64,000 nt of DNA, from assembly GCF_019455385.1 (NCBI RefSeq), contig NZ_JACOFR010000029.1, positions 1-64,000 of the forward strand. The letters are read 5' to 3'. Of the stretch, positions 54,114-62,301 are shown piece by piece (position 1 is the first letter of the stretch; each line of letters starts with the position of its first letter). A program made the position numbers and the translations under genes. Under the pieces are notes generated by a model, which was not told the origin of the DNA, did no database searches, and saw only the letters and a program-made list of their open reading frames with translations. The DNA is from Bradyrhizobium sp. BR 10289. GTDB lineage: Bacteria; Pseudomonadota; Alphaproteobacteria; Rhizobiales; Xanthobacteraceae.

Positions 54114-54257
54114 TTGCTGATCTCTCTCGATCTAGACCGCCCCCGGGAAGCTCTGCAAGTGGGCAAGAAGTTGGCAGAGCGAAGCCGAGAGACTGTGACG
54201 GTTCGGGACCATACCGGTGTGATCATAGGCGTCTTCACCCGGACGCGCATTGACTAA
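54114..54257 (+). CDS. Possible 47-residue protein
   Basis: The frame reads LLISLDLDRPREALQVGKKL, AERSRETVTVRDHTGVIIGV, FTRTRID, which is very protein-like (alternating strands and one helix). The only near start codon is TTG 54114, with no clear ribosome site; the next upstream ATG in frame (53976) lies in DNA antisense to the kinase start. Possibly real and short, possibly the remnant of a longer gene. Confidence 0.35.
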   Translation: MLISLDLDRPREALQVGKKLAERSRETVTVRDHTGVIIGVFTRTRID

Positions 54258-54506
54258 AGACGCCCCCGGGTTGGCGGCCCTCTTCATTTCAACCCAAGTT
54301 GGATTTCCGCTGTTGGCCCCTAGCTGACCTTCACGGCCATGCCGACTGGAGGCCACTTTTGACCCACAGCGGACTCCACCTCATCGCCTTTCAGGCGGGC
54401 GCTCATTGGTGTTCAAGACAATCAAGAAGCGAAAACAAAATGATGAAGAAAAAGGCCCGACCGCAAATGCGGCCAGGCCAGTTTACTGGATATGAGAAAG
54501 CTGCGG

Positions 54507-55256
54507 TCAGTACCGTCCGGCAGAGGGCCCGCCGAACTTGTAATTCACGCGAACCGTGACGAGGTCGACATCCTGACGAATGCGATCCGCACCGAATGCA
54601 ACGCCCGCGGGGGTTGTGAAGGTAAGGGTGCGATCCTGCATGAACAGATGATCGTATTCGACACCAGCCGACCAGCCGGGGGCAAAGCCGTATTCAAAGC
54701 CTACGCCGACGGTACCGCCCCAACGGGTGTCATCGCCGGTGCTGGCAAGCAAGGCGCCAGTCGCAGTCGAGTAGATCCGGTTTCGATTGTCGGTCACAGC
54801 AGCACCGCCCTTGACGTAGAACAGGACGTTGTTGGTGGCCCAGCCGAGCTGACCCGTGAACAGACCGAACGCATTGATCCGCGATTCGTTACGGAAGCCC
54901 GGTCCGAAGAGCGTGCTCAAGTTGCTGCCTCGCAGGTCAGCCCAGTCGCCCTGCGCTTCGAGGCCGAACACCCATGTTCCAGTCTGCCAGCGATAGCCGA
55001 TCTGACCACCCGCAACGCCGCCCGTTGCGTCGTGCGAACCTTCGGGGCCCACCAGGAACGGGGCAACCGAATCCCAGCTGTTGCGACTTGAGCCCCAACC
55101 GCCGTTGGCGCCGATGTAGAAGCCGCTCCAGTCGTAGATCGCGGCGACCATTGGAGGTGCCTTCGTGTAGGGACGCGCAGCCAGATCTGCCGCGCTGGCC
55201 GGAGGCGATAGACCGAGCGCCAATGCCCCGGCCGTTGTCATCAGAAGTCTTCTCAC
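54507..55256 (-). CDS. OMP25/Omp31-like outer-membrane beta-barrel protein
   Basis: 249 residues from GTG 55256, which is 8 bp after GGGGAGA; ATG 55241 is the alternative. Signal peptide (LLMTTAGALALGLSPPASA). The mature part is typical of the small eight-strand outer-membrane proteins of Rhizobiales: DWSGFYIGANGGWGSSRNSW, GGVAGGQIGYRWQTGTWVFG, NVLFYVKGGAAVTDN, WSAGVEYDHLFMQDR, DLVTVRVNYKFGG. Probably an abundant structural barrel. Confidence 0.9.
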   Translation of the reverse strand: MRRLLMTTAGALALGLSPPASAADLAARPYTKAPPMVAAIYDWSGFYIGANGGWGSSRNSWDSVAPFLVGPEGSHDATGGVAGGQIGYRWQTGTWVFGLEAQGDWADLRGSNLSTLFGPGFRNESRINAFGLFTGQLGWATNNVLFYVKGGAAVTDNRNRIYSTATGALLASTGDDTRWGGTVGVGFEYGFAPGWSAGVEYDHLFMQDRTLTFTTPAGVAFGADRIRQDVDLVTVRVNYKFGGPSAGRY

Positions 55257-55428
55257 TAAAGTGTCTCCCCGAAAAAGAGTTGAAAGCACGACACGCGTAC
55301 CCCCACTGCCGAGCACACCTTAACCTTTCCCTCGCTCGTTGCTGTAGCCGGCTTGCAACACTCTGCCGCGATAATTCCAAATAGCTCATATCAATTAGAC
55401 ACTTAAGTTCCACAAGGCTTAGCATTTC

Positions 55429-55841
55429 TTATAGGGTGGCGAACGTCTTCAAGGCCGGCAGACTCTTTTGCTTCTGGCCAGTCACTGACGACGTGAAGCG
55501 CGGCTTCAACGGCACGGGGTCCGTTACAATTTTCGGATGTAGACCCAACCGGACCTCGACGGACTGCGACAGGGAGTCCTGCGAATTGTGGGCAACAGGC
55601 CCGGAATCCAGGCGATCCCGAGCCACTCCAGAACAGCCGACACGTTGCTTCCATTCGATCGACTTCTCCGACCGTCCCACCTCCCGCTCCAGCCGCCGGT
55701 AGTGCTCGGCCAATCTTGTCGGTGGCTCGTTCGCGTCCGAGCATCAGGAAATAGTTTAGCGACTGCGATGGTGACCTGCTCGGCCGTCCAGTCGGTCCCC
55801 TTGGCCGCCGGCCCTGTATCATCTGCGTCCACTGGGTCCAC
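55429..55841 (-). pseudogene. Multiply frameshifted gene, DUF3883/HNH-associated N-terminal-like
   Basis: Reading leftward from GTG 55841: frame 1 gives GTDWTAEQVTIAVA, frame 2 NYFLMLGRERATDKI, frame 3 AEHYRRLEREVGRSEKSIEW, frame 1 again NVSAVLEWLGIAWIPG, then another frame with SQSVEVRLGLHPKIVTDPVP. Put end to end these resemble the conserved N-terminal segment of proteins carrying HNH or DUF3883 domains (pattern DWT..EV...YF.ML...HRR.L...R....IE.KH.N.SAVL..LG..YI.GY). At least three indels are needed, so the gene is dead. Family assignment from memory. Confidence 0.6.
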
Positions 55842-56019
55842 TGGTCGCTTTCCCTGCTCGCACGGAAAAAGCCTTCCAGGCAGCAGCCCATCCGCAAACT
55901 TTCGAAAAGCCTTGCATGCGTGGTGTGCCGCGATATGCGAGTTGCGCTCGATCGCAGGACCGCCTTTATCCCTGTGGCCTTCAGGAGGTGCGATTCACCG
56001 GATGAGAGTCAGGGTTGAC

Positions 56020-57018
56020 TTATCCAAGAAGCGCTTCAGTTTGGCGGCGAGCAGATCTCGGGTACGGATCTCGCATTACCAGATGACCAGAACTCGCCGG
56101 GCCAGGATCAAGCCGTTCATAGGAAGTTTCACCTTCCAGCTGCTGGGCGAGCAACTGGACGATGCGCGACCCCAATCCGCCGGGCTCTGCCCCCTCGGGC
56201 AGACCGACTCCGTTATCGGAAACCGACAGCTCGATGCCGCTTCCACTTGCGAACGAGACCGCAATGTGGCCGGGCCTGTCGGCGGGAAAAGCGTACTTCA
56301 GCGAGTTCGTGACAAGCTCGTTCGTGATCATGCCGATCGCGAGCGCATGGCTGCTGGCCAGGTCGATGTCCTCGCAGACCACCTGAAATGCAATCGGCCC
56401 GGGAGGCGCCAAAGACTGGAAGACCTTTTCCACGACGTTGTTCAAAAAAAAGCGCATGTTCACGGAGTTCGAATCCCGCTTTGGCGAGAGATGGTCGTAG
56501 GCCTCCGCCATCACCTGCAGGCGACGCGCGGTGGCCTCCAGCGCGGCCGCGACTTCCGAACCGCCGTGTCTCGCCTCCAGCCTAATCATACCGCCAAGGA
56601 TTGCGAGGTTGTTCTTCGTCCGGTGAGCCATCTCCTGCAGCAGCAGGGCCTTCGTCTTGTCCGCCAAAACCACCCGCCCCAGCTCGGAGCGTTGGAATTC
56701 GGCGACGGCGGCCGTTCCGGCTGCGGTGATGGCGAAGAGAGCGTTAGTCGCCAAGTAGTCCATGCCGTTGTTGCTGGCATAGCCGACGTAGGCCCCGATG
56801 GCGACCGCGATGATGGCTGCGAAAATTCCAGAGCCGCGGTCGAAGACGAGGCCCGAGAGAAACACACCGGGAAGCAGCAGGAAATATCCCGGCGAACCCG
56901 TCTGCATCTGCAGTGCCATCTGCAGGACGGCGCAGCCCAGCATGATGCACGCCGAAATGGCGTACCTGGCTACTGTCGGAAGCCCATGCTCCAGGACGAG
57001 AGGGAAGAGCCTGTTCAT
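56020..57018 (-). CDS. Membrane-bound histidine kinase, DUF4118 plus HisKA_2
   Basis: 332 residues from ATG 57018 (MNRLFPLVLEHG). Four hydrophobic spans within about 15-120 form a DUF4118-like membrane sensor. Transmitter: LLLQEMAHRTKNNLAILGGM with phospho-acceptor His, ITNELVTNSLKYAFP, VSDNGVGLPEGAEPGGLGSR. Divergent from the receiver at 57173, with their control region between. The last 20 residues are weak and could be read-through. Confidence 0.88.
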   Translation of the reverse strand: MNRLFPLVLEHGLPTVARYAISACIMLGCAVLQMALQMQTGSPGYFLLLPGVFLSGLVFDRGSGIFAAIIAVAIGAYVGYASNNGMDYLATNALFAITAAGTAAVAEFQRSELGRVVLADKTKALLLQEMAHRTKNNLAILGGMIRLEARHGGSEVAAALEATARRLQVMAEAYDHLSPKRDSNSVNMRFFLNNVVEKVFQSLAPPGPIAFQVVCEDIDLASSHALAIGMITNELVTNSLKYAFPADRPGHIAVSFASGSGIELSVSDNGVGLPEGAEPGGLGSRIVQLLAQQLEGETSYERLDPGPASSGHLVMRDPYPRSARRQTEALLG

Positions 57019-57172
57019 GGACAGAGAACCGCAGCCACGCATGCCCGTTCCTCACTACGGCGCGTCTGCTCCAGGCCACGGGCCCAGCGCTCTCGCAAGC
57101 TGCATCAGAGCCGGGAACGACCGCAACGTTGCGCCGTTCGAATGTGAGACACTAAATCCACAAGAGCCCCCA

Positions 57173-57538
57173 GTGAGCGTACTTCTCGTCGAAGACGATC
57201 CTCTGATCCGCGAATTCGTCGTCGATGCCCTGCGCGAGGCCGGCTATCACGTGATCCATGCGAGCACGGGAGAGGAAGCGCTCGCTTGGTGCGACCACCG
57301 CGTCGCGGATGTTCTGATCACCGACGTGAGGCTACCCGGGCAGGTCGACGGGTGGCAGATCGCGGAGCGCTATCGGGAGCAGTACCCGAATTTGCCGGTC
57401 GTCTACGCGACCGGCTTCTCGCCGGTCCCGCCTCGCCCGGTCCAAGGCAGCCGTATCGTGAGAAAGCCCTTCCACCCGGACGAGATCGTGCGGGTGGTCC
57501 AGGAGCTCGGCGAGACGAGGCGAGCACCCCCGACCTAG
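57173..57538 (+). CDS. Single-domain response regulator
   Basis: 121 residues from GTG 57173. SVLLVEDDPLIREFVVDAL acidic pair, phosphorylation Asp in VLITDVRLPGQVDGWQIAE, Thr in VVYATGFS, Lys in RIVRKPFHPDE. Output domain absent. The longer upstream frame is antisense to the kinase. Divergent pairing with the kinase at 56020 suggests a cognate two-component pair. Confidence 0.88.
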   Translation: MSVLLVEDDPLIREFVVDALREAGYHVIHASTGEEALAWCDHRVADVLITDVRLPGQVDGWQIAERYREQYPNLPVVYATGFSPVPPRPVQGSRIVRKPFHPDEIVRVVQELGETRRAPPT

Positions 57539-57673
57539 CGATCAACCGGCGGCCGCACGTCCGGAACTTCAGCGGGTGTGGATGCGCGAAGATCCAAACT
57601 TCCTTCACGCAGGAACGAAGGCTTGGCTGCCAAGTTTTCCCAACGCCCCTGCCCTAGGGGCGAACCCGGTACT

Positions 57674-57706
57674 GGCCCCAGCTCATAGCCCCCTAGAGCT
57701 GGGGCC
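57674..57706 (+). terminator. Strong hairpin after the receiver gene
   Basis: GGCCCCAGCTC (57674-57684) pairs with GAGCTGGGGCC (57696-57706), 11 bp, 11-base loop, followed by TTCAT. It sits between the rightward receiver and the leftward microprotein gene, so could serve either; the T tract is weak. Confidence 0.55.
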
Positions 57707-57762
57707 TTCATACCGGCGGGATGTCGTTTCGGGAGAGCTTCAGGAAAATCGATCGCCGACGA

Positions 57763-57933
57763 CTACTCGTCGGCTACGGCAGCGGTGGAATCCTGGCTGC
57801 CGAGCAACTTCAGCGCCGTCTCGATTTTTGAAAGCAGCGCCTGGATCTCGGCCCGTTCGTTCGGACCCGGATCGGTCTCGAGGCGAGCGAGCAATTGCTC
57901 CTTCTGGGCCAGGAGCTTCGCAACAGCCGACAT
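57763..57933 (-). CDS. 56-residue coiled-coil protein
   Basis: From ATG 57933, with GGGGATGATGAG just upstream. SAVAKLLAQKEQLLARLETD, GPNERAEIQALLSKIETALK, LLGSQD: an amphipathic helical hairpin. Follows the secreted Gly/Tyr-rich protein on the same strand; a 13-bp hairpin at 57962-57990 lies between them. No family known. Confidence 0.6.
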   Translation of the reverse strand: MSAVAKLLAQKEQLLARLETDPGPNERAEIQALLSKIETALKLLGSQDSTAAVADE

Positions 57934-57961
57934 CTCATCATCCCCACAGGAAATCGACGGA

Positions 57962-57990
57962 GAACGGGCCGCTCTGAGAGCGGCCCGTTC
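57962..57990 (-). terminator. 13-bp perfect hairpin after the Gly/Tyr-rich gene
   Basis: GAACGGGCCGCTC (57962-57974) pairs perfectly with 57978-57990 around a 3-base loop, starting 6 bp past the stop of the upstream leftward gene. The leftward read-out lacks a T run. Probably an mRNA-stabilising or attenuating structure. Confidence 0.6.
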
Positions 57991-57995
57991 GCAGT

Positions 57996-58313
57996 TCACC
58001 AGCTCCGGGTGCCGAAGCTGAAACCGATGCTCGGTCCACCGCCATAGTAGCCGTAGCCGCGATCGTAGTAGCCGGGGCCGCCGTAATAGCCGTAGCTCCG
58101 GCGGACCACGTAGCCGTCGTCCCCGCCATAATAGCGCTGGACGTAGCGCGGACCGCGGGTGCGGTAGCAGCGACCATACTCGTTACAGACAAGCCTGACC
58201 TGCTCGGTGGCACCGAGCTCGGCCGATGCGATGGCCGCAGGGGCGAGCGGGGCGGCATTCGCCGACGCCGCCATCAGGGTCGCCGTGAGCGCTCCCAACA
58301 GAATGGTCTTCAT
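57996..58313 (-). CDS. Secreted Gly/Tyr-rich small protein
   Basis: 105 residues. Signal peptide MKTILLGALTATLMAASANA. After a short Cys-bearing part (VRLVCNEYGRCYRTRGPRY) the C-terminus is a Gly/Tyr repeat region (YYGGDDGYVVRRSYGYYGGP and YYDRGYGYYGGGPSIGFSFG). Resembles the many surface-exposed Gly/Tyr-rich proteins of this group. Function unknown. Confidence 0.75.
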   Translation of the reverse strand: MKTILLGALTATLMAASANAAPLAPAAIASAELGATEQVRLVCNEYGRCYRTRGPRYVQRYYGGDDGYVVRRSYGYYGGPGYYDRGYGYYGGGPSIGFSFGTRSW

Positions 58314-58337
58314 GGTTGTTCTCCTTTAATTGCGAGA

Positions 58338-59435
58338 TCAATCGATCTCTTCGATGATGCGACGCTCGCGGGGCTCGACGATGTAGGTGCGGCTGTCCCT
58401 GTTGATGTACCGGTACTCGCGAAGGGTCGGAGCATCCCGATAGACCTCCTCCGGGAAGGCCTCGATCTCCACTCCCTCCGGCACGCGCTCGCCGGTACGG
58501 ATCTCGGTCCGGACCGAGCTGCCGGTGGTCACGCGCTTCTCACGCTCGACCGGGCGCGCCTTGGCGTGCTTGCGGACGACTTCGCGATCGCGGTCGCTGA
58601 ACGTCACGTTGCGCTGCTCGGTGCGCGCCGGCGCCGCCGCCGTCGAACGGCCCGAGTACGGCAGGACCGTCACGATCTTGTAGGTCGAGGGCTCGACGAT
58701 CACGATCTCGTCCTTCACCAGGACGAAGTTGTAGCCGCGATACTGCGGCACGATCTCGACGACCTCGGCCGGCAGCGGCTGCAAGCGGATGTCGCGCGGG
58801 ACGACGGTGCCCACCGACAGGGAGAAGTTCACGTTAGTGAGCGGCTGCACGTTCAGGTGCGAGATCGACGCGCTGATCCGGGTCCGCTGCTGGTCGTTGA
58901 TGTTCACCGACGCGTTCACGTTGGTGTTCGACGAACGATCCGCCGTGTTCTGCTGATTGTTCGGCTGCTGCGCGGTGTTGGTCGAGCCGCTGCCCGAGGG
59001 CGACTGAGCCTGGTTGGTGCTTGAGGACGGCGGGTTGGCGCTCTGCGTCGTGCTCGACGGCGAGTTGGTCTGCGCCTGGTTGGACGGGGTCGTGGACTGG
59101 CTGGCCGGCTGATTGGTCTGGGCCTGGTTCGTCGAGTTGCCCGAGGCGGGCGCCTGCGTGGTGTTGGTGCCCGTCCCGGAATTGGACGGCTGGCTACCGG
59201 CGGTCTGGCCGGTCGACGACGGCGACTGGGTCTGAGCCGAGTTGCCCGAAGGATTGGTCTGAGCCGAGCCCGACGAATTCGGGGGCGTCGACGTCGAAGA
59301 GGACGGCGTCGACGTGGAGTCCTTTTGCTGCGTCGCGGACGGAGTGGAGCTCGACGTGCTCGGAGACGATTGCGCGAACGCCGAAGTCGCGATGGCAACC
59401 GCAGCGGTCGTGGCCAAGAATAAACGCTTGTTCAT
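58338..59435 (-). CDS. DUF1236-type secreted protein with long Ser/Thr/Gln linker
   Basis: 365 residues from ATG 59435; the codons before it are not family-like. Signal MNKRLFLATTAAVAIATSAFA. Residues about 22-170 are almost entirely Ser, Thr, Gln, Asn, Pro and Gly in SSP/TQ-type repeats. Two DUF1236-like units follow: about 220-275 (VGTVVPRDIRLQPLPAEVVE, IVPQYRGYNFVLVKDEIVIV) and about 310-365 (TGERVPEGVEIEAFPEEVYR, ERRIIEEID). DUF1236 proteins are secreted and of unknown role; a shorter relative is at 63183. Confidence 0.82.
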   Translation of the reverse strand: MNKRLFLATTAAVAIATSAFAQSSPSTSSSTPSATQQKDSTSTPSSSTSTPPNSSGSAQTNPSGNSAQTQSPSSTGQTAGSQPSNSGTGTNTTQAPASGNSTNQAQTNQPASQSTTPSNQAQTNSPSSTTQSANPPSSSTNQAQSPSGSGSTNTAQQPNNQQNTADRSSNTNVNASVNINDQQRTRISASISHLNVQPLTNVNFSLSVGTVVPRDIRLQPLPAEVVEIVPQYRGYNFVLVKDEIVIVEPSTYKIVTVLPYSGRSTAAAPARTEQRNVTFSDRDREVVRKHAKARPVEREKRVTTGSSVRTEIRTGERVPEGVEIEAFPEEVYRDAPTLREYRYINRDSRTYIVEPRERRIIEEID

Positions 59436-59728
59436 CTGAAACTCCCAAATGTGGACGCCGATCAACCCTCGGCGCCGCCTTCGGTTCCGAATCGGGAAAA
59501 GTCGGCAATTCGGAGCGAGATCGAGCTTGCGATTTCCCCGGCGACCGGACATGCTGCTTCGCGGACGGCAAACACGCGTTAACCAAAAGGGGGTCGCCGC
59601 CCCATCGTTCTCGAGCGCCGGTCCCACACGATCTCCCATGGCATCGTGGCCCGCTGTGTATCATTTGATACATTCGCGCCCTGCCCGAACTGTTACGACT
59701 TACAACGCCAAGCGGCGGGGGGCGCCCG

Positions 59729-59981
59729 ATGAAACGACTGAAGGATTCCTTGGAAGAAGTCGGCAATCCTACCTGTCCGAATTGCCGTGTAGCCAATGAG
59801 ATGGTTTCGGTCCGAACTCGTTCGGGACAATCCCACGATGATGATCGCACACCTCTTCGTCTGCCCCAATTGCACACGTACCCAACGACAGGACACGGAT
59901 TTTACGCCGGTCGTGGTGCCGGCAGACAAGCTGGCCAGTCCGCGATTTCAGGTCATCGACGGAGGCAAGCGGGCCACCTGA
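59729..59981 (+). pseudogene. Small zinc-ribbon gene, apparent frameshift
   Basis: ATG 59729 encodes MKRLKDSLEEVGNPTCPNCR, then VANE. A one-base shift at about 59791-59797 moves into a frame that reads MRWFRSELVRDNPTMMIAHL, FVCPNCTRTQRQDTDFTPVV, ADKLASPRFQVIDGG to the stop at 59981. Two CPNC knuckles, one in each frame, form a plausible zinc ribbon only when joined. ATG 59796 could start the second half alone (61 aa) but lacks a ribosome site. Confidence 0.55.
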
Positions 59982-60082
59982 AAGCTCTTCGCTTCATGGC
60001 GCCATAACCGGGAAAAAGTGGAACTTCAGCCGCGCCAGCTTCGTTAGCGGTGACAACTTCCAGACTGCTTTAGGAGGACACC

Positions 60083-60310
60083 ATGAAGAAGCTGATCGTG
60101 TGCGGCGCGCTCGCCGCTTTCGCTCTCGGGACCCAGGCCGCCAGTGCCGCCGAGTTCTACATCGTCCGCGACGCGACCACCAAGAAGTGCACCGTCGTCG
60201 ACACCAAGCCGACTACCACCACCACGACGGTCGTGGGCAATGGCGTCTACAAGACCAAGACGGAGGCCGAGTCCGCCGTGAAAACCACCAAGGTCTGCAC
60301 CGAGCAGTAA
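60083..60310 (+). CDS. Small secreted protein, Thr/Lys-rich
   Basis: 75 residues, with TAGGAGGA 8 bp before the ATG. Signal MKKLIVCGALAAFALGTQAASA. The mature part holds two Cys (KKCTVVDTKP and TKVCTEQ, about 40 apart) and a Thr run (TTTTTTVV). Conserved type among small periplasmic proteins of this group; function unknown. Followed by a strong terminator. Confidence 0.78.
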   Translation: MKKLIVCGALAAFALGTQAASAAEFYIVRDATTKKCTVVDTKPTTTTTTVVGNGVYKTKTEAESAVKTTKVCTEQ

Positions 60311-60343
60311 TCCAGCTCTATTCCGAAAAGGCCATTTTGACGA

Positions 60344-60376
60344 ACGGCTCGTCCGATACGCTGGGCGGGCCGTTTT
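60344..60376 (+). terminator. Rho-independent terminator
   Basis: ACGGCTCGTCC (60344-60354) pairs with GGGCGGGCCGT (60363-60373) with two G-U pairs, loop of eight, then TTTTCGTTT. Shared between the rightward secreted protein and the leftward glycosyltransferase that ends at 60407. Confidence 0.8.
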
Positions 60377-60406
60377 CGTTTCGGCCGAACGATTCCTTCG
60401 GCGGCG

Positions 60407-61435
60407 TTACCTGCCCGCGACCAGCTCGCGATATCGTTCTTCGTATTCCCTCGCCATTCGGCTCGCGACGAATCGCTCCTCGAACCGAGCGCGGACTTTC
60501 CTTCGATCCAAGCGGATGACTTTCTCGACTGCTTCGATCGCCTCCTGCTCGCCGTCCACGATGAAGCCGGTGACGCCGTCCTCCACGACTTCCGGCACCG
60601 ATCCGGAGCGATAGGCGATCACGGGCGTCCCGCACGCCATCGCCTCGATCATGACGAGACCGAACGGCTCCGGCCAATCGATCGGAAAGAGCAACGCGGC
60701 GGCGCCGGCGAGGAACGGCTGCTTGCGGGCTTCGTCCACCTCGCCGATAAGCTTGATCTCTTCGCCGTCGATCTCAGGCTCGAGCTTCTTCTTGAAATAT
60801 GCCGTCTCCGCGCGAGGAATCTTGGCGGCGATCCGCATCGGCATACCGACGGCGCGAGCGATGCGTATGGCGGCTTCCGGCCCCTTCTCCGGCGTCAGCC
60901 GCCCCAGGAAGGCCAAGTACGCACCGCCTTCAAACGACGGCCGAAGCAGGTCCTTGGGTAGCCCGTGCGGAATCGTCGCGATCCAATTGGCGTCCGGAAG
61001 CGGATGCCGCTGGTTGTCGGAGATCGAGACGAAGGGAGCCTTTGGGAAAGTCCCGACCACATCGGGCAAGCCCGGAAGGTCGAGCCGACCGTGCATGGTC
61101 GTCAGAAACGGCACTCCGGTGCGGCTCAGGACCGGCAGAGGCAACCAATCCACATGGGAATGAATCACGTCGAAATCGCGCGCGCGCTCGCCGATGGCCT
61201 CGATCAAGAGCGCGCAGGCGGCGTTCGGATCGACGCCTTTCCGCCCCAGGCGTAGCGCGCGCGGCCACACGGCATGGAGCTTGGCTTTCGTGCTCGAGTC
61301 GCCGCTCGCAAACAGCGTCACGTCGTGGCCGAGATCGACGAGCTCGTCCACCAGCCAGGCGATCACTCGTTCGGTGCCGCCGTATAGCTTCGGAGGAACG
61401 CTCTCCGCCAACGGAGCGAGCTGGGCGATCCGCAT
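60407..61435 (-). CDS. GT4-family glycosyltransferase
   Basis: 342 residues. N-terminal domain: LAPLAESVPPKLYGGTERVI, FDVIHSHVDWLPLP, TTMHGRLDLPG. C-terminal domain: YLAFLGRLTPEKGPEAAIRI, EVDEARKQPFLAGAAALLFP, WPEPFGLVMIEAMACGTPV (E-x7-E retaining motif), SVPEVVEDGVTGFIVD. Likely transfers a sugar to polysaccharide or lipid; donor unknown. Preceded by two small genes in an overlapping leftward run. Confidence 0.92.
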   Translation of the reverse strand: MRIAQLAPLAESVPPKLYGGTERVIAWLVDELVDLGHDVTLFASGDSSTKAKLHAVWPRALRLGRKGVDPNAACALLIEAIGERARDFDVIHSHVDWLPLPVLSRTGVPFLTTMHGRLDLPGLPDVVGTFPKAPFVSISDNQRHPLPDANWIATIPHGLPKDLLRPSFEGGAYLAFLGRLTPEKGPEAAIRIARAVGMPMRIAAKIPRAETAYFKKKLEPEIDGEEIKLIGEVDEARKQPFLAGAAALLFPIDWPEPFGLVMIEAMACGTPVIAYRSGSVPEVVEDGVTGFIVDGEQEAIEAVEKVIRLDRRKVRARFEERFVASRMAREYEERYRELVAGR

Positions 61436-61439
61436 CGAG

Positions 61440-61562
61440 CTAGGCTCCGAACGCGATGCGCAAGCCGATCACGATGATCGCGGACATCAGAAACGAAATC
61501 GCGAGCAGCGTCCAACCGGGCCTTGTGCTTCCGATGGATGCGCGTGCGACCAGCGTTTTCAT
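61440..61562 (-). CDS. 40-residue membrane peptide
   Basis: From ATG 61562 (ATG 61574 also possible): MKTLVARASIGSTRPGWTLL, then AISFLMSAIIVIGLRIAFGA. One membrane span of about 20 residues. Its stop is 4 bp before the glycosyltransferase start and its start abuts the previous gene's end, so the three form an operon. Unknown function. Confidence 0.5.
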   Translation of the reverse strand: MKTLVARASIGSTRPGWTLLAISFLMSAIIVIGLRIAFGA

Positions 61563-61567
61563 GCACG

Positions 61568-61777
61568 TCAACATTGGTCTCTGGGAAGCCGCTGCAGGTA
61601 GGCTAAGCCGAAGGTCGCGAGTTCTTCGGCATCGCTCTGTCGCTCTTCCCACCTCCGATGCAGGTGGCGCTCCATGAGACAACGTCGGCCATCATGCGCG
61701 TCGACATCGGGGTGTCGCGCCCGATACACCGTCCAGGCGGTCTCCGTGGCGTTCTTCAAGACGACGTTGCCGGCCAT
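61568..61777 (-). CDS. Small conserved hypothetical protein
   Basis: 69 residues from ATG 61777, with GGAG 7 bp upstream; GTG 61783 is an alternative. AGNVVLKNATETAWTVYRAR, HPDVDAHDGRRCLMERHLHR, RWEERQSDAEELATFGLAYL. Basic and helical; it resembles many short regulator-like proteins but no known family fits. Head of the leftward operon ending in the glycosyltransferase. Confidence 0.65.
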   Translation of the reverse strand: MAGNVVLKNATETAWTVYRARHPDVDAHDGRRCLMERHLHRRWEERQSDAEELATFGLAYLQRLPRDQC

Positions 61778-61877
61778 GCTCACTCTCCGGAGACGAACCC
61801 AGTCGCTGCCAACTCAAGGCGCTTGGGAAAGTTTCCGGTTTTTCCCGGTCCGCCGCGTCAAACGGACAAGCGAACGT

Positions 61878-62285
61878 TCAGCAAGCTTTTGCGCGGGCCC
61901 GCTCGCGGGCCGCACGACGGCGCTGCAAGCGCTGGCTCCTGCCGGAGCGCCGAGCGGCGAGAGTTGGCGTCGCCGCAGGACTTGACGCCGGCAGCTCCGC
62001 AGCGGGCGCAGCGCTCTCCGTCATCCTCTCGGCAGGCCTTGCTTCTATGAACTCGAGCACGGATCGGCCCTTCTCCGTGATCCGCCATCCGCCATTCAGA
62101 CGCTCGACCAGTCCTTGCGAGAAGATGTCGAGGTCCGGCACGCGTGCGGCGAGACGCTTGGTCCGCTCGGACCAGTCGCGCCCGCTCGTCGCCAGGATCG
62201 CCATGTCGCGCTTGAGATCGGCCATGACGGCGAACCCGTCGGGATAGCTCACCAGGATCTTGAGCACGGTGACCTGGAAGTTCAC
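61878..62285 (-). CDS. Winged-helix-like cassette gene B, intact copy
   Basis: 135 residues from GTG 62285. NFQVTVLKILVSYPDGFAVM, LKRDMAILATSGRDWSERTK, RLAARVPDLDIFSQGLVERL, GGWRITEKGRSVLEFIEARP: about 75 residues of a winged-helix fold with a wing GGWRIT, followed by an Ala/Arg/Pro tail (residues 100-135). Paralogous to the frameshifted gene at 44599. Starts 16 bp after cassette gene A. Probably DNA-binding. Confidence 0.72.
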   Translation of the reverse strand: MNFQVTVLKILVSYPDGFAVMADLKRDMAILATSGRDWSERTKRLAARVPDLDIFSQGLVERLNGGWRITEKGRSVLEFIEARPAERMTESAAPAAELPASSPAATPTLAARRSGRSQRLQRRRAARERARAKAC

Positions 62286-62301
62286 CTCAGCCGTCCTCGA
62301 C

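Noticed and set aside
55588..57147. 519-residue rightward frame
   Set aside because: It runs antisense to a membrane histidine kinase and through a pseudogene; no recognisable domain.
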